From the NCBI GenBank assembly GCA_947480815.1, contig CANKEA010000033.1, positions 1 to 9,552 of the forward strand: 9,552 nucleotides of DNA, in the 5' to 3' direction. Positions 1 to 5,156 of this stretch are shown one piece after another. Each line of letters opens with the position of its first letter. Positions within the stretch are counted from its first letter, which is position 1. The notes under the pieces are model-generated. The model was given only the letters and a program-made list of their open reading frames with translations. It had not been told where the DNA came from and ran no database searches. The DNA is from Caulobacterales bacterium (GTDB taxonomy: Bacteria; Pseudomonadota; Alphaproteobacteria; Caulobacterales; Caulobacteraceae). Position numbers and translations under genes: made by a program.

Positions 1-86
1 ACAGTCACTGGACCTGCCCAGCGCTGTCCCCTAGCATCGCCGCAAGCACTTGATGCAAATGGGTGCCAAATTAGGAGAACCTCGCC

Positions 87-1661
87 ATGTTTCGGTGCAG
101 CGCGGCCAGTGCAGCCGTCTTGAGTTTTGTGCTTTCCACTGCTGCCGCCGCTCAGACGAGTGGTGTCGTAAACCCGCCCTCGCGGGACCCTTCGCGCCCA
201 TCTGTACCGGCGGCCCCGCCCGCCGCCCCGCGTGGCCCCGGGCATGACGCCTTCTACTGGCTCAGCCAGGTCAACAAGGCTTCGGCGGTGATGGTCACCG
301 AGACGGGGATTGTGCCTCCCGCCCTTGGTAAGACGATTGCAATTTCCGTGGCGCAGGTGATCACAGATGCTGATGCCAAGCCCGCCCTTCGGTCTGGCGA
401 CTATCTGGCTGTAGAGCCGCTGATGATCGCGGTTGGCGGGCCTGATGTGACCCGCCTGCACTCTGGCCGCAGCCGCCAGGATATCGGTGCCACCACCCGC
501 CGACTGACCCAGCGCGAACAACTTTTGGTCAGTATGGACAGCCTGTCAAAGGCTCGGGCAGCCATTCTCGACCTGGCCGCAAAGAACCCCGACGCCATTG
601 TGCCGGCCTATACCTGGGGCGTGCAGGCCCAGCCGGTGTCTTTCGGCCACTGGATGCTGGCCTATACCGAGGCCCTGCAACGCGAGGCTCAGCGCATGAA
701 AAGCGCCTATGCCGCCACCAACATGTCGCCGCTCGGTGCCGCAGCTTTGGGGACGTCGAGCTTTCCGGTGGACCGCGAGCGCCTAGCCCAGCTTCTGGGT
801 TTTGATGGCGTGATCGAAAACTCTCTCGACGCCAATCAGATCTCGCCCATCGATACCGGCGTGGACATTGTCGGTGCGGCCGCCTCCACCGCCTTGGTGG
901 TCTCGACGCTCTGCGCCGACATCGAGGCGCAATACCGCATGGCCTCGCCCTTCTTGGTGCTGACCGAAGGCGAACTCACCGGCATCAGCAGCATCATGCC
1001 GCAGAAGCGCAATCCGTCCTCGCTACAGGCGATCCGCATCACCGCCAGCGACACCGTAGGCGATGCCCAAACCTTCTTCCTCAAGAGCCACAATGTTCCG
1101 GCCGGAATGGGCGACTATAAGGGTGGCGATCCGGAGGAAGCCCTGCGCGACATGGGCTCGATGCTTGACCAGTTGGCAGCCATGGTCGGCCAATTGAACT
1201 TCAACGCCAAGCGCGCCGCTGAAGAGGTTGCCGCTGACTGGTCGGCCACCACGGAACTTGCCGACACCTTGCAGCGCGAGGGCGGGGTGCCGTTCCGCGT
1301 GGGCCACGACTTCGCCTCCGATCTTGTCGAGTTTGGGCGTGCCAATGGCTATAAGCCGGCGGATATAAAATACGCTGACGCCCAGCGCATCTTCGTCTCG
1401 TCATCAGCCCGCTTCGGCTTTCAGAACGCCAAACTGCCGCTGGACGAGAAGACCTTCAAGCGCGTGCTCACCGCCGAGAACATGGTTTCGGTCAGCAAGG
1501 GTATGGGCGGGCCACAGCCGGTGGAAGTGGCTCGAATGATGGCGGACCAGCGTGCTGCCCTGGCGGCAGATCGCGCCTGGAGTGCCGACCGCCGCGATGC
1601 CTTGGATGCCGCCACCAAGGCCCGCGATGCGGCCTTCGAAAAGATCCGCACGGGGAACTAA
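87..1661 (+). CDS. Exported argininosuccinate-lyase-like enzyme (fumarase/aspartase superfamily)
   Basis: This 524-residue protein matches the argininosuccinate lyase (ASL) branch of the fumarase/aspartase superfamily, whose members usually eliminate fumarate from N- or O-succinyl compounds. Family landmarks appear in order: LHSGRSRQD (residues 124-132, compare ASL 'LHTGRSRND'), AYTWGVQAQP (about 174-183), SPLGAAALG followed by FPVDRE, LGFDGVIENSLDA, the mobile-loop signature SSIMPQKRNPSS (301-312), and HNVPAG. The N-terminus has Arg3, a hydrophobic Ala/Val/Leu stretch and an AAAAQ site near residues 20-24, which reads as a Sec signal peptide; a Pro/Ala-rich linker follows. Normal ASLs are cytosolic and about 460 residues long, so the extra length fits export. 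The expected His of the 'YTH' motif is Trp177. The ATG is preceded by AGGAG (73-77) at good spacing. The substrate cannot be read from the sequence; true argininosuccinate cleavage in arginine biosynthesis is unlikely given export. Confidence 0.85.
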   Translation: MFRCSAASAAVLSFVLSTAAAAQTSGVVNPPSRDPSRPSVPAAPPAAPRGPGHDAFYWLSQVNKASAVMVTETGIVPPALGKTIAISVAQVITDADAKPALRSGDYLAVEPLMIAVGGPDVTRLHSGRSRQDIGATTRRLTQREQLLVSMDSLSKARAAILDLAAKNPDAIVPAYTWGVQAQPVSFGHWMLAYTEALQREAQRMKSAYAATNMSPLGAAALGTSSFPVDRERLAQLLGFDGVIENSLDANQISPIDTGVDIVGAAASTALVVSTLCADIEAQYRMASPFLVLTEGELTGISSIMPQKRNPSSLQAIRITASDTVGDAQTFFLKSHNVPAGMGDYKGGDPEEALRDMGSMLDQLAAMVGQLNFNAKRAAEEVAADWSATTELADTLQREGGVPFRVGHDFASDLVEFGRANGYKPADIKYADAQRIFVSSSARFGFQNAKLPLDEKTFKRVLTAENMVSVSKGMGGPQPVEVARMMADQRAALAADRAWSADRRDALDAATKARDAAFEKIRTGN

Positions 1662-1676
1662 TCCGTCTGGCCCATC

Positions 1677-1690
1677 CAGGTGCACCTTTG
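1677..1690 (+). promoter_or_regulatory. Ribosome-binding site and TTG start of the yaiI-like gene
   Basis: CAGGTG lies about five bases before a TTG codon in frame with the conserved YIDADACP motif. No in-frame ATG occurs before that motif, so the TTG is the best-supported start. A GTG overlapping the Shine-Dalgarno-like site gives only a three-codon frame. Confidence 0.6.
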
Positions 1691-2143
1691 AAGACCACCC
1701 TCTATATCGACGCTGACGCCTGCCCCGTGAAGGATGAGGCCTACAAGGTCGCGCGCCGCTATAGGCTCAAGGTGTTCGTTGTCAGCAATGGCTTCATCAT
1801 GGTTCCGCGCGAGACCTTGATTGAACAGGTGGTGGTCGATGCTGGCCCAGACATCGCGGACGACTGGATCGCTGAGCGTGCCGCCAAGGGTGACATTGTC
1901 GTCACCCAGGATATTCCCCTCGCCGATAGGGCACTCAAGAATGATGCCCAGGCCATCAGTTCCAAAGGCATCCCGTTCACGCACGATAGTATCGGCTCGT
2001 CCCTGGCATCGCGGGCCATTGGCGAACACCTGCGCTCGCTGGGTGAGGTGACCAAGGGCCCCGCACCGTTCGGTCCGGCCGACCGTTCGCGGTTTCTGCA
2101 GGCGCTCGACCAAGCGGTGCAGAAGGCCAAGCGGCTGGGTTAA
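1688..2143 (+). CDS. yaiI: YaiI/YqxD family protein (DUF188, UPF0178)
   Basis: This 151-residue protein matches the YaiI/YqxD family in length and along its whole sequence. It has the N-terminal YIDADACPVK motif (residues 6-15), a central DIADDWIAERA segment, the acidic GDIVVTQDIPLA motif, and a C-terminal GPAPFGPADRSRF stretch. The family has a PIN-like fold with conserved acidic residues that suggest a nuclease or metal-binding role, but its function has not been established to my knowledge. Translation probably starts at TTG, because that places YIDADACP at the usual distance from the N-terminus, CAGGTG (1677-1682) lies just upstream, and the nearby GTG at 1680 runs straight into a stop. 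It begins 26 bases after the lyase gene, so the two may be co-transcribed. It is common in bacterial genomes in many contexts and may have no functional link to the neighbours. Confidence 0.9.
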   Translation: MKTTLYIDADACPVKDEAYKVARRYRLKVFVVSNGFIMVPRETLIEQVVVDAGPDIADDWIAERAAKGDIVVTQDIPLADRALKNDAQAISSKGIPFTHDSIGSSLASRAIGEHLRSLGEVTKGPAPFGPADRSRFLQALDQAVQKAKRLG

Positions 2144-2257
2144 AATCAGTGCTGGCAACGGGGGCTAGCGCGTCAATCTAAAACGGCTCTCGCCAGCTGT
2201 GATGCGAGCGGCCATAGTCTGGCAAAACAAAAACTCCCTGGGAGAGGGTCAAGACCG

Positions 2258-3547
2258 ATGTTTCGTTTCATCAAGAGTCTGGGCGGGCAACTGCTGATCG
2301 GTATGATTGCCGGTGTTCTGCTTGGCCACTTCGCGCCGGACCTGGCGGTCAAGATGAAGCCTTTGGGCGATATCTTTCTGCGCGCGATTAAGATGATCGT
2401 CAGTCCTCTGGTGCTGTGCGTTGTCACCGTTGGCGTTGCCCGCGTTGGCGGTGCGGGCCGGTTCGGACGCATCGGCGGCAAGGCCCTGGTCTATTTCAAG
2501 ATCATGACCACCTTGGCCTTGCTACTGGGGCTGGCGGTCGGCAACATCTTCCAGCCGGGTGCCGGCATCAACGCCGATCCAAAGGCCTTGGACGCCGGGG
2601 CGGTCACGCAGTTCGCCAAGGCGGCCCCGCCGACATCCGTGTCCGACTTTGTGGTCAATCTTCTGCCGGCCAACATTATCGACGCCTTGGCCAAGGGCGA
2701 GATCCTGCAGATCCTGGTGTTCGCGATCCTGTTCGGCTTGGCCATGCAGGCCATGGGTCAGAAGATGGGCCGACTAGCCGACATTATCGACGACGTCGGG
2801 CATGCTCTGATCAGGTTGGTCGGTATCGTAATGCGGGTTGCCCCGATCGCAGCCTTCGGCGCTCTGGCCTTCGCAGTCGGCAACTATGGGCTCGACACCT
2901 TGGGCTCGCTCGTGAAGCTGATGGCCTGCCTCTACGGGGCCAGCGCGGTGTTCGTGGTGGTGCTGTTCGTACCGATCACCATCTTTGGCTGCGGCCTCAA
3001 CCCGCTGAAGCTGATGCGCTATTTCCGCGAGGAAATCCTGGTGGTCCTGGCGGCCGCGAGCAGCGAGACAGTGCTGCCGCGCGTACTTGAAAAACTCGAA
3101 GCGCTCGGGTGCAGCCGCACCTCGGTCGGCTTGGTGATCCCTGCAGCCTATTCCTTCAATCTGGTGGGGAGCTGCATCTATATGACCCTGGCACCTCTGT
3201 TCATCGCCCAGGCGCTGAATATCCACCTGTCGTTCGAGCAACAGGCCGGTATGTTCGCGCTGTTGCTGCTGACCTCAAACGGTATGGCCGGGGTCGGCGG
3301 CGCGGCCCTGGTTGTGATCGCCACCACCCTGACCGCCAGCCATGTGATCCCCCTAGCCGGCATGGCCCTGATCCTGGGCATCGACCGCATCCAGAACGAG
3401 GTGCGAACCCTGCTGAACATGATGGGTAATGTCATCGCCGGTATCGTTATTGCCCGGTCGGAAAATGAATTCGATCTCGACCGCGCCCGGAAGGTTCTGG
3501 ATGGGACAGTTCATCCTCTCCTGGACAAAGAGCCGGTACGGGCCTGA
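2258..3547 (+). CDS. Dicarboxylate/amino acid:cation symporter (DctA/GltP family)
   Basis: This is a 429-residue inner-membrane secondary transporter of the DAACS family, of typical length and dominated by hydrophobic segments. DctA members import succinate, fumarate, malate or aspartate with H+ or Na+. Landmarks are an N-terminal LGHFAP/PLGDIFLRAIKMIVSPL region (about residues 22-52), hairpin-1 AAASSET (265-271), transmembrane-7 YSFNLVGSCIYMT (298-310), hairpin-2 LLLTSNGMAGVGG (336-348), and transmembrane-8 GIDRIQNEVRTLLNMMGN (374-391). Arg383, which aligns with the carboxylate-binding Arg of the family, and Asn387 and Asn391 are kept. The DctA consensus 'FNLDGTNIYMT' reads FNLVGSCIYMT, so a conserved Asp is Val303 and the Thr is Ser305; hairpin 1 also departs from 'GTSSSE'. 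This suggests altered ion coupling or specificity. GGAGAGG (2241-2247) precedes the ATG. The 114-base gap from yaiI leaves room for its own promoter. Next to an exported lyase, uptake of released fumarate is a plausible but unproven role. Confidence 0.9.
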   Translation: MFRFIKSLGGQLLIGMIAGVLLGHFAPDLAVKMKPLGDIFLRAIKMIVSPLVLCVVTVGVARVGGAGRFGRIGGKALVYFKIMTTLALLLGLAVGNIFQPGAGINADPKALDAGAVTQFAKAAPPTSVSDFVVNLLPANIIDALAKGEILQILVFAILFGLAMQAMGQKMGRLADIIDDVGHALIRLVGIVMRVAPIAAFGALAFAVGNYGLDTLGSLVKLMACLYGASAVFVVVLFVPITIFGCGLNPLKLMRYFREEILVVLAAASSETVLPRVLEKLEALGCSRTSVGLVIPAAYSFNLVGSCIYMTLAPLFIAQALNIHLSFEQQAGMFALLLLTSNGMAGVGGAALVVIATTLTASHVIPLAGMALILGIDRIQNEVRTLLNMMGNVIAGIVIARSENEFDLDRARKVLDGTVHPLLDKEPVRA

Positions 3548-3596
3548 CCGCTGGACCTGATGACCATGGGCTTGCTGCTAAAGATGGTGGGGTCTT

Positions 3597-3610
3597 CGGC
3601 CGTATGGCCG
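3597..3610 (+). repeat. Small GC hairpin CGGCC-GTAT-GGCCG before the dioxygenase gene
   Basis: A five-base-pair perfect inverted repeat with a four-base loop lies between the symporter stop and the dioxygenase start. It contains the upstream in-frame ATG (3604) in its loop and stem, which makes that codon a poor start. No T-run follows, so it is not a convincing terminator. It may be chance in GC-rich DNA. Confidence 0.3.
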
Positions 3611-3618
3611 GCCAAGCT

Positions 3619-3636
3619 GAGGGAGTTTTCTCGATG
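3619..3636 (+). promoter_or_regulatory. Ribosome-binding site fixing the dioxygenase start
   Basis: GAGGGAG (3619-3625) stands eight bases before ATG 3634. The upstream in-frame ATG at 3604 has no comparable site and would place this Shine-Dalgarno sequence inside the coding region, so 3634 is preferred. A further ATG at 3640 is possible but would sit farther from the site. Confidence 0.7.
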
Positions 3637-4512
3637 AGCATGCGCAATGTGACGCGGCTGGAAGCAGCACCTCAAGCCTTGTCAAATACCTTAATCGTCA
3701 AGCCGATCACCCCCGTCATCGGCGCTGAGATCGAGGGCGTCGATCTGGAGAATCTTGACGACGCAACCTTTGAGGCGATCCGTAAGGCGAGCCTGGACCA
3801 CCATGTGCTGGTGTTCCGCAACCAGATGATCAGTCTCGCGGCGCACAAGGCGTTCGCCCGCCGCTTCGGCGTTTTGCACATGCATCCCTGGAACAGGAGT
3901 GATCCCAAGTCTGACCCAGAAATCCTTGAGATCAAGGCCGATGCCAACAGCGCCCACGTCAACGGTGAGGATTGGCATACCGATGTTAGCTGCGATGAGC
4001 GGCCGCCGATGGGGTCGATGCTTCTGCTCAAGACAACGCCAGAAGGCGGCACTGGCGGCGATACTATGTTTGCCAGCACCGTCGCCGCCTATGACACTTT
4101 GTCTGGGCCGATGAAGGCCTTCCTTGGTGGCCTCACTGCCGTTCACGAAGGCCACAAGCTCTATACGGACCGCTATGAAATGACTCCTCCGCCGGGTGGC
4201 TGGCCCAAGGCGGTGCATCCGGTCATCACAACTGTTCCCGAAACCGGACGTAAGGTCTTGTTCGTCAACCGCTTTTTTACGACGCGCATCGTCGAGCTGG
4301 ATCGTCACGAGAGCGATGCCGTGCTCGAAATGCTGTGGCGGCACATTGAGTCCACGATGGAACTGCAATGCCGCATCCGTTGGGAGCCCAATACATTGGT
4401 CTTTTGGGACAACCGCGCCACTCAGCACCGCGCGGTGTGGGACTATTTCCCTAAGGCGCGAAACGGCCAGCGCGTGTCGATTATCGGCGAGAGACTAATC
4501 GCTCGAACTTAG
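3634..4512 (+). CDS. TauD/TfdA family Fe(II)/2-oxoglutarate-dependent dioxygenase
   Basis: This 292-residue enzyme belongs to the taurine/2,4-D dioxygenase family. These are cytoplasmic enzymes that couple 2-oxoglutarate decarboxylation to hydroxylation of a substrate, often releasing sulfite, a phenol or an aldehyde. The iron-binding triad is complete: His115 and Asp117 in DWHTDVS, and His265 in DNRATQHRAV. Arg276 and Arg280 sit 11 and 15 residues after the distal His, the spacing I recall for the two active-site Arg of E. coli TauD. The segments LHMHP (81-85), GGDTMFAS and LFVNRFFTTRIVEL also read like TauD. Length and completeness are normal, so it should be active. Substrate assignment within this family from sequence alone is unreliable: taurine, another sulfonate, an alkyl sulfate or an aryloxy acid are all possible. 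No sulfonate ABC transporter is visible nearby, which weakens a standard taurine-utilisation reading. It lies 86 bases after the symporter gene and may share its transcript. Confidence 0.92.
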   Translation: MSMRNVTRLEAAPQALSNTLIVKPITPVIGAEIEGVDLENLDDATFEAIRKASLDHHVLVFRNQMISLAAHKAFARRFGVLHMHPWNRSDPKSDPEILEIKADANSAHVNGEDWHTDVSCDERPPMGSMLLLKTTPEGGTGGDTMFASTVAAYDTLSGPMKAFLGGLTAVHEGHKLYTDRYEMTPPPGGWPKAVHPVITTVPETGRKVLFVNRFFTTRIVELDRHESDAVLEMLWRHIESTMELQCRIRWEPNTLVFWDNRATQHRAVWDYFPKARNGQRVSIIGERLIART

Positions 4513-4542
4513 AGCCTAGCTGATCTTAGGGGCCGCAAGCGC

Positions 4543-4564
4543 CGCATCGCCCCCATGCGATGCG
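4543..4564 (+). terminator. Candidate terminator after the dioxygenase gene
   Basis: CGCATCG (4543-4549) and CGATGCG (4558-4564) form a perfect 7-bp stem with an 8-base CCCCCATG loop, 30 bases after the stop codon. It is followed by AGGTTTGG rather than a true T-run, so intrinsic termination would be weak. Its position right after the last gene of the upstream block supports a 3'-end role. Confidence 0.4.
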
Positions 4565-4647
4565 AGGTTTGGCCGAGGGAAACCGGCGTCGCTGGTGCTT
4601 TAGTCCTGTTAAAGGTCGTCGTCGTTTTTATTGAAGGGCTGGGTGGC

Positions 4648-4893
4648 CTATTCCAGCCGCAGGGCTGCATTCAGGCTGGTCTTTAGGATTTTCAGCAGGG
4701 TGCGTACATCGCGTTCGTCTGTCTGCGCCGCCCGCAAATGCGAAACCTACACCAGACAGGTCAAGATGAGGAAAATCTTCTCATAGGAGGGTGCCTCCGA
4801 AGCGGCGCCAGCCGTCCGGTGGGCGAACTGCAGATCTAGGCGACTACCTCGATTGACCTGCGCTTTCCGGTCCGTCCATCCTCGTCCTGAACC
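4648..4893 (-). pseudogene. Possible eroded reverse-strand coding fragment, family unknown
   Basis: Read on the minus strand, one frame is open from near 4893 down to a stop at 4648-4650, interrupted once by a TAG at 4747-4749. The last part reads HLRAAQTDERDVRTLLKILK followed by TSLNAALRLE and a stop, a composition like a helical protein C-terminus. A second minus frame just upstream (about 4960-4845) reads DIDASAITPAQGCSGDG followed by TKVQDEDGRTGK, then a stop. Together they could be one gene broken by a frameshift and a stop. There is no start with a ribosome-binding site and no family match that I recognise, and open frames of this size arise by chance in GC-rich DNA. Treat this as a hint only. 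Confidence 0.18.
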
Positions 4894-5119
4894 TTAGTAC
4901 CGTCACCGCTGCAGCCTTGCGCGGGGGTGATGGCGCTGGCGTCAATGTCTCAACTTAGCACCCATAATCGCAGCGATGACATATGTGACTCGACTGGCGT
5001 CTACGGCAGCATCCCACTGTGTACAAAATGTTGACTCGTTCCCGGGGCCGTACGAAGCTCCTTCTTGCTAAGGCGCAAGCCGCAGCCAGCCGCGTCGTAG
5101 ACCGGTCAATAAAAGCGAG

Positions 5120-5133
5120 GCGTGGTCACACGC
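5120..5133 (+). repeat. Inverted repeat GCGTG-GTCA-CACGC in the receptor leader
   Basis: A perfect 5+5 inverted repeat with a 4-base centre lies 20 bases before the receptor ATG and directly abuts TAAAATTT. It could be a small operator or a 5'-leader hairpin next to the ribosome-binding site. The size is modest, so chance cannot be excluded. Confidence 0.3.
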
Positions 5134-5141
5134 TAAAATTT

Positions 5142-5156
5142 GGGGGGGACAAAATG
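5142..5156 (+). promoter_or_regulatory. G-rich ribosome-binding site fixing the receptor start
   Basis: A run of seven G (5142-5148) precedes ATG 5154, and a clean signal peptide begins at that ATG. An in-frame ATG at 5019 lacks such a site and would add 45 basic residues in front of the signal peptide, so 5154 is the better start. Confidence 0.65.

Larger units (their letters stand above)
4513..5153. other. 641-bp region without a convincing gene
   Basis: This is the largest gap in the window. It holds a 7-bp hairpin just after the dioxygenase stop, a short GTCGTCGTCG run ending in TTTTT near 4618-4629, a reverse-strand stretch that might be eroded coding sequence (about 4648-4960), and the leader of the receptor gene. 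No tRNA, riboswitch fold or insertion-sequence end was recognised. It separates the lyase-to-dioxygenase block from the receptor and hydrolase, so the receptor probably has its own promoter here. I could not place a credible -35/-10 pair. Confidence 0.7.

Noticed and set aside
50..247. A 65-codon + strand open frame overlapping the lyase start
   Set aside because: It overlaps the lyase gene in another frame, is Cys/Arg-rich without motifs, and lacks a ribosome-binding site.
1658..2158. A 166-codon minus-strand open frame opposite the yaiI-like gene
   Set aside because: The + strand encodes a full-length DUF188 protein with conserved motifs; the minus frame has no recognisable features.
3604..3633. 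ATG 3604 as the dioxygenase start
   Set aside because: It sits in a GC hairpin without a Shine-Dalgarno sequence, while GAGGGAG is ideally placed before ATG 3634.
3691..4428. A 245-codon open frame on the minus strand opposite the dioxygenase
   Set aside because: It lies wholly inside the well-supported TauD-family gene, has no recognisable motif, and is rich in His/Arg/Ala as expected for the antisense of a GC-rich gene.
4616..4629. GTCGTCGTCG run with following T-tract as a repeat or terminator
   Set aside because: Only three units are present and no stable stem precedes the T-tract, so neither a tandem-repeat locus nor an intrinsic terminator is supported.
5031..5056. TTGACT followed by TACGAA as a receptor promoter
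   Set aside because: The spacing is only 14 bases and the -10 is poor. I could not defend it as a promoter.
5019..5153. A 45-codon N-terminal extension of the receptor from ATG 5019
   Set aside because: It has no good ribosome-binding site, is strongly basic, and would bury the signal peptide that begins cleanly at ATG 5154.
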